Assembly: GCA_945866305.1 (NCBI GenBank)
Contig: CAMBGS010000007.1
Coordinates: 1 to 38,662 of the forward strand
DNA length: 38,662 nt
DNA from: Bifidobacterium breve
GTDB lineage: Bacteria; Actinomycetota; Actinomycetes; Nanopelagicales; Nanopelagicaceae
Reading direction: 5' to 3'
Below are positions 1 through 9,597 of the stretch, in pieces. The first letter of the stretch is position 1. Every line of letters starts with the position of its first letter. Both the position numbers and the translations under genes were made by a program. The notes below the pieces were generated by a model. The model saw only the letters and a program-made list of their open reading frames with translations, had not been told where the DNA came from and did not search any database.

Positions 1-1220
1 ACTGGGTAAGCCTCTTTGCCAGTCTTCTCGGTGAAATACGTTGGGAGAATTTTCGCAAATGCCTCTTTAGAGCCACTAAGTGAGATGCGATCTTGCGGAC
101 GCTTTGGTCCTGAAATAGATGGAACAACTGTTGAAAGATCTAGTTCTATATGTTCAGAAAAGCGCGGACTTACTGCTGGGTCATGCCACATTCCTTGTGC
201 TTTCGCATACTTCTCAACAAGTTCTACTTGTTCATCGCTGCGACCAGTTAGGCGCAAATAGCGAAGGGTCTCATCATCAATTGGAAATATGGCGCAAGTA
301 GAACCATATTCAGGGCTCATATTGCCGATCGTTGTGCGATTAGCCATTGGAACAGAGACAACACCTGGACCATAAAATTCTACGAACTTACCGACTACAC
401 CGTGCTTGCGAAGCATTTCCGTAATTGTTAAAGCCATATCAGTTGCTGTAGTTCCAACTGGCAGCGCACCACTTAATTTAAAGCCAACTACGCGGGGAAT
501 CAACATTGAGACTGGTTGGCCCAAAAGTGCGGCTTCTGCCTCGATGCCACCAACGCCCCAACCAAGAACACCTAAACCATTAACCATTGTTGTGTGCGAA
601 TCGGTTCCGACAACGGTGTCCGGGTAGGCGCGAAGTACGCCTCCCACCGAACGAGTCATAACGACGCGAGCAAGAAATTCAATATTTACTTGGTGAACAA
701 TTCCTGTTCCGGGTGGCACAACCTTTAGCTCATCGAAAGCGCCTTGTCCCCAGCGCAAGAAACGGTAACGCTCGCGATTGCGTTCGTATTCAATATCAGT
801 ATTTTTCTCGAAAGAATCTTTACCACCGAAATGATCAGCGATAACCGAGTGATCAATTACTAGTTCTGCCGGAGCGAGTGGATTTACCTTTGCGGGATCT
901 CCTCCAAGTTCAACAATTGCCTCACGCATTGTTGCTAGATCAACAATGCAAGGAACACCAGTGAAATCTTGCATTACAACGCGAGCAGGAGTGAATTGAA
1001 TTTCAGTATCAGGCTCAGCAGCAGGATCCCATTGTGCGAGCGATTTAATATGATCAGCGGTTATGTTGGCACCATCTTCGGTGCGCAAGAGATTTTCTAA
1101 GAGGACTTTGAGCGAGAAAGGTAAATTGGCGGCGCCTTCAATTTTTGAAATGTCAAAGATTTCAAAATCTTTTCCAGCGACAGTCAAATTCTTCTTGGTA
1201 CCTAATGAATTCTTGCTCAT
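1..1220 (-). CDS. acnA: Aconitate hydratase A, N-terminal part (gene runs off the left edge)
   Basis: Minus-strand translation gives [46 protein letters not shown]...[21 protein letters not shown]...[21 protein letters not shown] just upstream of the ATG at 1220. Confidence 0.96.
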   Translation of the reverse strand, partial: MSKNSLGTKKNLTVAGKDFEIFDISKIEGAANLPFSLKVLLENLLRTEDGANITADHIKSLAQWDPAAEPDTEIQFTPARVVMQDFTGVPCIVDLATMREAIVELGGDPAKVNPLAPAELVIDHSVIADHFGGKDSFEKNTDIEYERNRERYRFLRWGQGAFDELKVVPPGTGIVHQVNIEFLARVVMTRSVGGVLRAYPDTVVGTDSHTTMVNGLGVLGWGVGGIEAEAALLGQPVSMLIPRVVGFKLSGALPVGTTATDMALTITEMLRKHGVVGKFVEFYGPGVVSVPMANRTTIGNMSPEYGSTCAIFPIDDETLRYLRLTGRSDEQVELVEKYAKAQGMWHDPAVSPRFSEHIELDLSTVVPSISGPKRPQDRISLSGSKEAFAKILPTYFTEKTGKEAYP

Positions 1221-1239
1221 ATGCATCCTTAACTTAATT

Positions 1240-1257
1240 TATCTTGACGTCAAGATA
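1240..1257. promoter_or_regulatory. 18-bp perfect palindrome TATCTTGACGTCAAGATA upstream of acnA (candidate operator)
   Basis: Read directly; self-complementary over 18 bp, 20 nt upstream of the acnA start and overlapping the stop of the next gene. Confidence 0.6.
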
Positions 1258-2488
1258 CCTTAACTCGACTAAATAACGCAACAGTTTCGATGTGGTGTGT
1301 CATGGGGAAAAGGTCGAAAGCGCGAATTTTAGTGATTTCATATCCAGCTTCGCTTAAATATGTGGTGTCACGAGCAAGCGCCGCTGGATCACAAGCAACA
1401 TAAATAATTGCACGTGGACTGAGTGCGGCCATCCCCAGCACCACATCTTTACCTGCGCCCTCACGTGGAGGATCCAAGATAATTAAATCGCTCTGACTAA
1501 ATCGTGGCAATAACTTTGCTACATCACCGGTATGTACTTTTACATTTTTTATTTCCGCAAAATTACGCATGGCATCAGCGGTAGCGCTCTTACTTCCTTC
1601 GACTAAATCAATCTGTCCCGAACCCCCAACTGCTTCGATAAGCTGTGAAGTAAATAGCCCAACTCCTCCATAGAGATCTAGTACTCGATCTCCATTCTTC
1701 GGTTCGGCAAAATCACTAACAACTTGGGTCAGTACCTTTGGAGCTAATTTATGGCTTTGCCAGAAAGAGCGTTGGGAAACTTCTAACTTAAATCCATTTA
1801 TTGAGTATTGACCTATATCTGGTCCCTCGCTGGTGCGAACAGGAGTTTCGTCACGGGTATAACCAGTTGCGATAGTTCGCTCGCTAGCTGAAGAAAGCGA
1901 AACTTCGACACGTAATTCACCCTTCCATTTACGTGAGCTCAACTCTTGGTATTTAATTTCAGGTTGCAAGATCCGACAGTCACTTACTGGAACAACTTTA
2001 TTGCTTCTAGCCTGCTTAAAGCCAAGATCTCCGTTACGAGTTGTAACGGCGTTGAAGCGAGTTCGGTATCCGAGTGGCGCACCAACTTCTTCCACAACTA
2101 CTTGCATATCGCGTTTAGCAATGCGAGCAAATTGCTCTGCTACGACCTCGGATTTTAATTGGCGTTGTCGTTCAAGTGAAATATGCTGGAAATCGCATCC
2201 CCCACAACCAGCTCGATGAGCAAATTGACACGGCGCACTTACCCGATCCGAAGATGGAGCAATAATTTTTACAACATCAGCACGATTAAATGAATTTCCT
2301 GTACCGGTTATTTCAATTTCAACTTCTTCGCCAGGAATTGCATGCCTGACAAAAATGACTGCGCCAAGGTGCCGTGCGATGAAGTGACCACCGTGAGCGA
2401 CTTTCTCAATGGTCGTGATAAAGCGATCTCCCACCGTCAACGCTACGCGTTCTGTGGAATCCTGCTGGTTAGCCCCATTGGATGTCAT
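1250..2488 (-). CDS. TrmA/RumA-family (uracil-C5) RNA methyltransferase with TRAM domain
   Basis: N-terminal TRAM-like segment, Cys cluster CQFAHRAGCGGCDFQH, SAM motif VLDLYGGVGLFTSQL, DPPREGAG and YVACDPAALARD motifs. Confidence 0.9.
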   Translation of the reverse strand: MTSNGANQQDSTERVALTVGDRFITTIEKVAHGGHFIARHLGAVIFVRHAIPGEEVEIEITGTGNSFNRADVVKIIAPSSDRVSAPCQFAHRAGCGGCDFQHISLERQRQLKSEVVAEQFARIAKRDMQVVVEEVGAPLGYRTRFNAVTTRNGDLGFKQARSNKVVPVSDCRILQPEIKYQELSSRKWKGELRVEVSLSSASERTIATGYTRDETPVRTSEGPDIGQYSINGFKLEVSQRSFWQSHKLAPKVLTQVVSDFAEPKNGDRVLDLYGGVGLFTSQLIEAVGGSGQIDLVEGSKSATADAMRNFAEIKNVKVHTGDVAKLLPRFSQSDLIILDPPREGAGKDVVLGMAALSPRAIIYVACDPAALARDTTYLSEAGYEITKIRAFDLFPMTHHIETVALFSRVKVS

Positions 2489-2520
2489 AAAGATAAGAAT
2501 AAGGGTGTAAGTTAAACCTT

Positions 2521-3186
2521 GTGCACGTCGTAATTATGGGATGCGGTCGAGTTGGTTCTTCTTTAGCCACCGAACTCGAAGCTGCTGGACATTCTGTGGC
2601 AATTATTGATCAATCCCGAGAAGCTTTCCGCCGTTTAGGTCCAGACTTCAAAGGTCGTACCGTCTCAGGTGTTGGATTTGATCGAGATACCCTGCTTGAA
2701 GCCGGAATTGAAACTGCGGATGCATTCGCTGCAGTAAGCAATGGCGACAACTCAAACATTTTGGCAGCACGTGTGGCTCGTGAAACTTACGGTGTGGCCA
2801 ATGTTGTCGCTCGTATTTATGATCCAGGGCGTGCTGAAATTTATCAACGTTTAGGAATTCCCACCGTTGCAACAGTTATTTGGGCCACTGATCAGATTTT
2901 GCGTCGCTTAGTTCCAGAAGGTTCGCGCTCTGAATGGCGTGATGCCAGCGGTGCAGTTCAACTTTGCGAGATGCATCCACATAAAGATTGGTTTGGAATG
3001 GCAATTACTGAAATCGAAGCGGCTACTGGTGCTCGTGTGGCATTTATTACCCGATTAGGTGAAGGTCTTATTCCAGATGGACATTCAGTTCTGCAAGAAG
3101 GCGACTTACTGCACGTTACGGTGCGCGATTCAGAGATAAGTAAGGTGGAGCAGATAATCTCTCGTTCTCCAGAGGATCATTCATGA
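2521..3186 (+). CDS. trkA: TrkA/RCK-domain potassium uptake regulatory protein (CeoB-like)
   Basis: N-terminal MHVVIMGCGRVGSSLATELEAAGHSVAIID Rossmann motif plus TrkA-C; GTG start. Confidence 0.9.
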   Translation: MHVVIMGCGRVGSSLATELEAAGHSVAIIDQSREAFRRLGPDFKGRTVSGVGFDRDTLLEAGIETADAFAAVSNGDNSNILAARVARETYGVANVVARIYDPGRAEIYQRLGIPTVATVIWATDQILRRLVPEGSRSEWRDASGAVQLCEMHPHKDWFGMAITEIEAATGARVAFITRLGEGLIPDGHSVLQEGDLLHVTVRDSEISKVEQIISRSPEDHS

Positions 3187-3842
3187 GAATCGCCATCGCC
3201 GGAGCCGGAAATGTAGGTCGAGCAATCGCGCGCGAACTTCTAGATAACGGCCATCAAGTTCTATTAATTGATCGTGATCCAAAAGCGCTCAAGATGGAGT
3301 CTGTGCCAGATGCTGAATGGTTAATGGCTGATGCTTGCGAGATAACAGCCTTGGATAAAGCAGTTCTTAGTAACTGCCAAGTCTTGGTTGCCGCTACCGG
3401 TGATGACAAAGTCAACTTAGTAACTTCCTTACTCGCCAAAACGGAGTATGGAGTACCGCGCGTCGTTGCTCGAATCAATCATCCTAAGAATGAATGGCTC
3501 TTTGATTCATCGTGGGGCGTCGACGTTGCGGTATCAACTCCAAGAATTATCTCTGCCTTAGTAGAAGAGGCAGTTAGCGTCGGCGATGTAGTTCGTCTGT
3601 TCTCATTCCGAAAAGGCCAAGCCAATCTCGTCGAACTAACTCTGCCGGATTCTTCAAGTTGTATCGGTAAAACAGTAGAAGAGATCGAGCTTCCTGACGA
3701 CGCATCACTGGCAGCAATCGTTCGTGATGGTCGCGTGATTACACCAACTCCAACTGATGTGTTTAGCGCGGGAGATGAATTACTCTTCGTTGCATCTGCC
3801 ACTGCTGAAGGTTTAATCAAATCTTGCTTTATTGCTAATTAA
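3183..3842 (+). CDS. trkA: TrkA/RCK-domain potassium uptake regulatory protein (second copy, CeoC-like)
   Basis: MRIAIAGAGNVGRAIARELLDNGHQVLLIDRD; overlaps the upstream trkA by 4 bp. Confidence 0.9.
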   Translation: MRIAIAGAGNVGRAIARELLDNGHQVLLIDRDPKALKMESVPDAEWLMADACEITALDKAVLSNCQVLVAATGDDKVNLVTSLLAKTEYGVPRVVARINHPKNEWLFDSSWGVDVAVSTPRIISALVEEAVSVGDVVRLFSFRKGQANLVELTLPDSSSCIGKTVEEIELPDDASLAAIVRDGRVITPTPTDVFSAGDELLFVASATAEGLIKSCFIAN

Positions 3843-4474
3843 CTATCCTTTATCTTTGTTATAGGTACGCTCTTTAAAATCATCCAAGATCCATATGCCG
3901 TAGCCAGAAACAATGGATAACCCATCGCCAGATTCATCGTTCCGAGTAAGTTGACGTTGCCACTGCGATAAATCGGGTACTGAACCGCGATTCGTAAGAA
4001 GAACATGGCGACCCAGAGCCAACTTGCTCGCTTATATGCTCGAGCGCGCGCTGGATCTTTTCGCCAAGATAAATTCTCGCCAAGGATCGGTCCAAGCAAG
4101 AGCCCGAGTATTGGCCATCCAGCTAAGTTAGCCATTAGGTAAACGCTGCCGTAACCCAAATTTGTCAGCAGCTTTGGAATATAGAGATCACTCGCATTTC
4201 CAGTGCGGTTAGCAAACCAAGCGCAGATTAGCGAACCTATCAACCCTGATATTGCGTGCTGAATTGTGTCGCGCTTTGCCAACCGAATAATTGTTAAAGA
4301 AGCAGAAACAATTAGCGATGCAATAAGAGCTCTGCGCAGATCATCTGCCACGTTAAATACAACGAGAAAAATAATAGATGGAATACCTGAATCTATTAAA
4401 CCCTTCTTCCCACCAAAAGCAGCCAGCACTTTCGCTTTATCTGAATCGTTTGAATCAATTGGCAAGTTACTCAT
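3839..4474 (-). CDS. DUF3159 family integral membrane protein
   Basis: Multi-pass hydrophobic protein; synteny trkA-trkA-DUF3159-dut-DUF3093-DUF4193 is typical of Actinobacteria. Confidence 0.78.
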   Translation of the reverse strand: MSNLPIDSNDSDKAKVLAAFGGKKGLIDSGIPSIIFLVVFNVADDLRRALIASLIVSASLTIIRLAKRDTIQHAISGLIGSLICAWFANRTGNASDLYIPKLLTNLGYGSVYLMANLAGWPILGLLLGPILGENLSWRKDPARARAYKRASWLWVAMFFLRIAVQYPIYRSGNVNLLGTMNLAMGYPLFLATAYGSWMILKSVPITKIKDS

Positions 4475-4911
4475 CAGCGCCCCGTAGATCCGAATCCGCT
4501 AGTACCTCGTCCTGAACCTGGTAACAATTCAACTTCAATGAACTCTGCTCGTTCTACTTGTTGAATTACTAATTGCGCAATTCGATCGCCACGCTTAAAT
4601 GTAACGCTCTCGCTAGGATCATGGTTGATCAAGATTATTTGCAATTCTCCACGATAACCAGCATCAACTGTTCCTGGCGAATTAACCATGGTGACGCCAT
4701 GCTTAATTGCTAACCCAGACCTTGGATGCACCAGAGCGACATATCCATCGGGCAGTGCGATAGAAATACCAGTTGGAACTAACTTTCGCTCCCCCGGGGC
4801 CAGCGTGACATCCACGCGCGAGACTAGATCAGCGCCAGCATCTCCACCCTTGGCATAGTTTGGAAGCGGCAGATCTTTATCTAAACGTGTAACTAAAACT
4901 TTTACGCCCAT
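4474..4911 (-). CDS. dut: dUTP diphosphatase
   Basis: Motifs GDAGADLVSR, HPRSGLAIKHGVTMVNSPGTVDAGYRGE, RGTSGFGSTGR. Confidence 0.97.
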   Translation of the reverse strand: MGVKVLVTRLDKDLPLPNYAKGGDAGADLVSRVDVTLAPGERKLVPTGISIALPDGYVALVHPRSGLAIKHGVTMVNSPGTVDAGYRGELQIILINHDPSESVTFKRGDRIAQLVIQQVERAEFIEVELLPGSGRGTSGFGSTGR

Positions 4912-5495
4912 TATGGATTTATCTCAAATTCCGGATCAACAAAGGCCAGTATTTCAGGTGTCTTAGCGATATGTTCTAAATATTCTTTAGGCGCATTCTC
5001 TAAGAAATGTGACATTGGAACAATTACGAAGAGCGCTGCCGCCTTAACTGCAATTTCACCATCTGGTCCACCAAGGCGACCTTCTGCAGCGGTGTATACC
5101 TTTCGATTAACTTTTCCAGTAATTCGCGCAGTTATGTGCAGCGTCGTTCCCATAGGAACCGGTTTTAGAAAATCAGTTTCTAGCCTTGCAGTAACTGCTG
5201 GTGAGCGAATTAACCACATCAACTTACCGAGCGCTTCATCGAAGGCAAGTGAGAGAAGTCCGCCGTGAGCCAAACCTGGTGCGCCTTGATGATTTTCTGT
5301 GACGGTAAATTCTGCAGTTAAATCTGCATCGGCTCCAGCTTTAGCAACTAGATGAAGTCCCGTTGGATGCAATTCTCCGCAACCAAAGCAATGTCCAAAG
5401 TGTGAGGGAATTATTGTCCCAATTTCTGGCGCTTTAGGATGGCGCTCAGGAATTGCAGCTCCTTCTGGAGGGGTCGTACTTGCAATGCGACTCAT
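4911..5495 (-). CDS. PaaI-like hotdog thioesterase family protein
   Basis: HFGHCFGCGELHPTGLHL...HQGAPGLAHGGLLSLAFDEALG hotdog motif. Confidence 0.85.
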   Translation of the reverse strand: MSRIASTTPPEGAAIPERHPKAPEIGTIIPSHFGHCFGCGELHPTGLHLVAKAGADADLTAEFTVTENHQGAPGLAHGGLLSLAFDEALGKLMWLIRSPAVTARLETDFLKPVPMGTTLHITARITGKVNRKVYTAAEGRLGGPDGEIAVKAAALFVIVPMSHFLENAPKEYLEHIAKTPEILAFVDPEFEINP

Positions 5496-5523
5496 ATGCG
5501 CACTTTACTTCATCTAGACTCCA

Positions 5524-5961
5524 ATGGTGGAATTTAGAGAAGTCCTCCGCCCGCCTATCTGGGTGCTTGCCTTCATTTATTTTCTATTGTTATCACTTGT
5601 AATCGCGCTTTGGGCAGCATTTGATAATTCTGTCGCATTGACTGCGTTTGTGGCCGCGACGATCGCAATTATCTACATTGCATTTGCAATGCGTTCAACA
5701 ATTACATTTGATGGTCAAGAGCTGCGTATCGATCGCGCTCACATCGAAGTCAAATATCTAGGTAAAGTTACAATTCTAGATTCGAGCGCGATGCGATTGT
5801 TACGCACTCGTGATGCTGATCCAGCCGCCTATCTTGCAATTAAATTCTGGTCTCCTACGGGGATAAGAATCGAAGTTGCCGATTCGAGAGATCCAACCCC
5901 GTATTGGCTAATAACGAGCAAACGCGGCGAAGAGATCGCCGCGCTGCTTAATAAACTTTGA
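5524..5961 (+). CDS. DUF3093 family membrane protein
   Basis: Two N-terminal TM segments and soluble C-terminus; position between dut and DUF4193. The start may be GTG at 5527. Confidence 0.75.
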   Translation: MVEFREVLRPPIWVLAFIYFLLLSLVIALWAAFDNSVALTAFVAATIAIIYIAFAMRSTITFDGQELRIDRAHIEVKYLGKVTILDSSAMRLLRTRDADPAAYLAIKFWSPTGIRIEVADSRDPTPYWLITSKRGEEIAALLNKL

Positions 5962-5966
5962 AATTT

Positions 5967-6263
5967 CTAACTACACTCTTTACAGACTGCTTTAGCTCCC
6001 TCGCCTTTGGCGAGTTGTGTTATGTGATGCACTAAGAAGCAACGTGAGCAAGTAAATTCATCTACCTGCTTTGGAACTACGCGAACGGCGAGCTCTTCTC
6101 CTGATAAATCTGCACCAGGAAGTTCTAGTGTCTCTGCCGCTTCCGCCTCATCAACATCTATTTGACCGGATTGAGCATCGACTCGCTTAGCTTTGAGTTC
6201 TTCTAGCGACTCCTCATGGAGTTCCTCATCCGTCTTTCGGGGGGTGTCGTAATCTGTTGCCAC
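5967..6263 (-). CDS. DUF4193 family zinc-ribbon-like protein
   Basis: MATDYDTPRKTDEEL...FTCSRCFLVHHITQLAKGEGAKAVCKECS; GTG start at 6263 preceded by AGGTGAG SD. Confidence 0.85.
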   Translation of the reverse strand: MATDYDTPRKTDEELHEESLEELKAKRVDAQSGQIDVDEAEAAETLELPGADLSGEELAVRVVPKQVDEFTCSRCFLVHHITQLAKGEGAKAVCKECS

Positions 6264-6419
6264 TGCTCTCACCTGCCTTCCATCAACTTAGTCAATTTCT
6301 CAAACGAGAATCATCGTATACGAGGCGCATACTCGCGCACTTATCCGTTATTACCCCTTACAACCAACGGCGTGTCGCATATATTCCCGATTTTTTAAGC
6401 ACATTAGGGCTAGCGATGA

Positions 6420-7883
6420 TTAAAGCAGTGCATCCTCAATCGCTTTTGCGAGTCCGCCATCCACTAGTGCGCGCATCTGTGTGCCTGTCTCAACGTATTC
6501 TTCGCTGAGAATTTCACCACGTTCGTGTACGGCACTTACTAGATCTCCGCGGTCGTAAGGGATTAGCGCGTTTATCTCAACATTTGGGTGTGGAAGCGAT
6601 TTTTCGATTGCGCGAACTAAACCATCGATACCGAAACCGGTTCGCGCAGAGAATGCAAAACTATTCTTCTCTTTTCGCAATATCTCCATAACTACATCTG
6701 GATCTGCTGCATCTACCTTGTTTATCGCAATGATTTCTGGGATTTCACCACCACCAATTTCAGTGATTACCTCGCGTACTGCACGAATCTGCTCAAAAGG
6801 ATCGGGATGTGATCCATCCACGACGTGCACTATGAGATCGGCTCCAGATACTTCTTCCAACGTTGACTTAAAAGCATCTATCAATTGGTGCGGTAGATGG
6901 CGGACAAATCCAACGGTATCTGAAAGCGTATAAACGCGACCCTCAGAGGTCTGCGATTTACGAACGGTAGGATCTAGCGTTGCAAAGAGCGCATTTTCAA
7001 CTAACACCCCGGCATCAGTTAACTTATTTAGCAATGAGGACTTGCCTGCATTCGTGTATCCAGCGATGGCAACGGAAGGAATGTTAAATCGCTTGCGTTC
7101 TTGTCGCTTAGTATCACGAGAAACTTTCATCTCGGCTATCTCGCGCCGAAGTTTGGCCATTTTGTCGCGAATTCGCCGGCGATCGGTTTCAATCTTGGTT
7201 TCTCCTGGACCACGTCCACCGATACCAGCTCCACCTGCAGCGCGTCCACCAACTTGGCGGGAAAGTGAGTCGCCCCAACCGCGCAGCCTTGGTAGCAGAT
7301 ATGCGATCTGCGCCAATTCAACTTGCGCCTTTCCCTCTTTGCTTTTGGCGTGCTGGGCGAAAATATCGAGAATCAATGCAGTGCGATCTACAACTTTAAC
7401 TTTTAACTTATCTTCTAGTTGCCGCAACTGCGACGGAGAGAGTTCTCCATCGCAAATTACGGTATCCGCTCCTGTTGCCACGACAATCTGACGTAATTCA
7501 ACAACTTTTCCAGAACCAATATAAGTTGCGGGATCAGGTTTATCGCGACGCTGAATAACTGCATCTAAGACTTCAGATCCTGCGGTCTCGGCTAAAGCCT
7601 TTAGTTCAGCGAGTGAATTCTCGGCCATCTCTGCGCTTCCTTCGGTCCAAACTCCAACTAGTACAACCCGCTCCAGTTGTAACTGGCGGTACTCCGCATC
7701 GGAAATGTCTTGAAGTTCGGTGGAAAATCCCTTGACGCGCCGTAGCGCGTGGCGATCTGCGAGATCTGGCTGCGATGAAACTTCGTAATCGCTCTCATCT
7801 GAATCAAAATCGGCTGCAACTCTTGCGCTTTCGCGAAGCAGTTCTTCAAAAAGATCGTTATCGCGTGGGTTTTCTTCGTTCAT
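6420..7883 (-). CDS. hflX: GTPase HflX
   Basis: GGRGPGETKIETDRRRI, IAGYTNAGKSSLLNKL, LSDTVGFVRHLPHQL motifs. Confidence 0.96.
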   Translation of the reverse strand: MNEENPRDNDLFEELLRESARVAADFDSDESDYEVSSQPDLADRHALRRVKGFSTELQDISDAEYRQLQLERVVLVGVWTEGSAEMAENSLAELKALAETAGSEVLDAVIQRRDKPDPATYIGSGKVVELRQIVVATGADTVICDGELSPSQLRQLEDKLKVKVVDRTALILDIFAQHAKSKEGKAQVELAQIAYLLPRLRGWGDSLSRQVGGRAAGGAGIGGRGPGETKIETDRRRIRDKMAKLRREIAEMKVSRDTKRQERKRFNIPSVAIAGYTNAGKSSLLNKLTDAGVLVENALFATLDPTVRKSQTSEGRVYTLSDTVGFVRHLPHQLIDAFKSTLEEVSGADLIVHVVDGSHPDPFEQIRAVREVITEIGGGEIPEIIAINKVDAADPDVVMEILRKEKNSFAFSARTGFGIDGLVRAIEKSLPHPNVEINALIPYDRGDLVSAVHERGEILSEEYVETGTQMRALVDGGLAKAIEDALL

Positions 7884-8692
7884 GCATCCTGCAAAAATTT
7901 GGTCAAATCATGATCTGAGATCAAGACCGCCGGTCCCGTCAAGGTTGCGTTGGAATGTGGATCTATATCTACAACCAACCGCCCACCCGGAGGATAGATA
8001 ACCCAACGCGCAGGTAAATTCTCTTTCAGATGTAATGTTGCTGCCAACGCAACCGCACATGTTCCGGTGCCACAAGATTTGGTTTCACCAATGCCCCGTT
8101 CATGCACGCGCATTTTAGCTTCATGATTAGGCATAATTTCAACAAACTCTACGTTGACACCTTCGGCATAAGTATCTTTGGGGCGTACAACAGGTGCATC
8201 TTTGAGTGATCCAACATCTTCAATTTTTTCGACAAATACAACTGCGTGTGGATTTCCTACATTTATGTTGTATCCATTCCAGATCTTGCCTTCTACGGAT
8301 GCAGTGATCTCTCCGTTCTCATCGCTGACTTTGCCCATATTTACGGATATGTCATCAACCTTGGGTACTCGTAAATGTTTGATTCCATCTCGGGTATTGA
8401 TCGCAAAAATACCTTCTGGCTGATGTCCACGTTCTACCAAGTAACGAGCCATAACCCGAATTCCATTGCCGCACATTTCTGCTAGAGATCCATCGGCATT
8501 TCGGTAATCCATAAACCATTTTTCATCCCGCTTTGTGATGCGAATCAGCCCATCGGCGCCTATGCCTGTCTCGCGATTACAGATTGCAGCTGTCTGGGCG
8601 GTGGTTATTGAAATTTCATCGGCTGGATCAAAGAGAAGAACGAAATCATTTTCGGTGCCGTGCCCATATGTGCCGATTACAGTCTCAATCAT
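7880..8692 (-). CDS. dapF: Diaminopimelate epimerase
   Basis: GHGTENDFVLL, NADGSLAEMCGNGIRVMARY, CGTGTCAVALAA; start set at MIETVIG, giving ATGA overlap with miaA rather than the longer ORF to 8755. Confidence 0.95.
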   Translation of the reverse strand: MIETVIGTYGHGTENDFVLLFDPADEISITTAQTAAICNRETGIGADGLIRITKRDEKWFMDYRNADGSLAEMCGNGIRVMARYLVERGHQPEGIFAINTRDGIKHLRVPKVDDISVNMGKVSDENGEITASVEGKIWNGYNINVGNPHAVVFVEKIEDVGSLKDAPVVRPKDTYAEGVNVEFVEIMPNHEAKMRVHERGIGETKSCGTGTCAVALAATLHLKENLPARWVIYPPGGRLVVDIDPHSNATLTGPAVLISDHDLTKFLQDA

Positions 8693-9597
8693 GATGAAGA
8701 CGAGTTTATCTTCTCGAGCACCGTTTCCAGTCGCGGTTGTGTTGGGGATATCCACTTAATTCGCGTATCGCGAGAGAACCAGGTCTCTTGTCGTCTGACA
8801 TATTGACGTGTAGCCCGCTTTGTTTCTTCAATAGCTAAATCCTCGGAGATATCTCCGCTTCGCATTGCGATGATCTGCGCATAACCTAAGGCGCGTCGCG
8901 CAGTAGTAGCCTGGGTTATTCCCGCGTCAATCAAACGATCTACCTCGGCCACAAAACCTGCTTCCCACATGCGATCAACGCGAGCCTCTACACGTTCGCC
9001 AAGTTCTGCTCGGTCCATCACTAAACCGAACTGAAGGGCATCGGGATAGAGAGAGCTGTCTTCGCGCGGTAAATTTGCAGTAAATGGTTTACCGGTTATT
9101 TCAATAACTTCTAAGGCGCGAATTACTCGCCTCTCATTTTGTCGATCTATGGCTGCCGCTGCTGCAGGATCCAATTGTTCTAGTCGTTGAAATAGTTGAA
9201 CTATTCCAAACTCTTTTGCCTCCTCTGTCAATCTCTGGCGAACGACAGCATCTGTGTCTGGGAAGTTTAAATCATCCAAAATTGACTTAATGTAAAGCCC
9301 TGTTCCCCCAACAATGATTGCGTGTTTGCCACGACCATGAATTGCAGTAACCGATTTCCGAGCTAACTCTTGATACCACGCAACTGTGGAGTCTTGGGTG
9401 ACCGCCAAAATATCTAACATGTGGTGTTCGATTCCACCTCGCTCAGCAGGTGGAAGTTTGGCAGTGCCAATATCCATACCTTTATAGATCTGCATTGAGT
9501 CAGCGTTGATAATCTCTGCACCAATTTCCTGCGCTAAGGAAACCGCTAAATCACTCTTGCCTGTAGCAGTAGCGCCACAGATAACGAGCGTTTTCAT
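8689..9597 (-). CDS. miaA: tRNA dimethylallyltransferase
   Basis: [48 protein letters not shown]. Confidence 0.96.
   Translation of the reverse strand: MKTLVICGATATGKSDLAVSLAQEIGAEIINADSMQIYKGMDIGTAKLPPAERGGIEHHMLDILAVTQDSTVAWYQELARKSVTAIHGRGKHAIIVGGTGLYIKSILDDLNFPDTDAVVRQRLTEEAKEFGIVQLFQRLEQLDPAAAAAIDRQNERRVIRALEVIEITGKPFTANLPREDSSLYPDALQFGLVMDRAELGERVEARVDRMWEAGFVAEVDRLIDAGITQATTARRALGYAQIIAMRSGDISEDLAIEETKRATRQYVRRQETWFSRDTRIKWISPTQPRLETVLEKINSSSS

Noticed and set aside
16-627. Short plus-strand ORFs at the left edge
   Set aside because: Opposite strand to the clear, partial acnA gene.
6314-6323. TCGTATACGA palindrome upstream of the DUF4193 gene
   Set aside because: Only 10 bp, without further support; kept as background-level.
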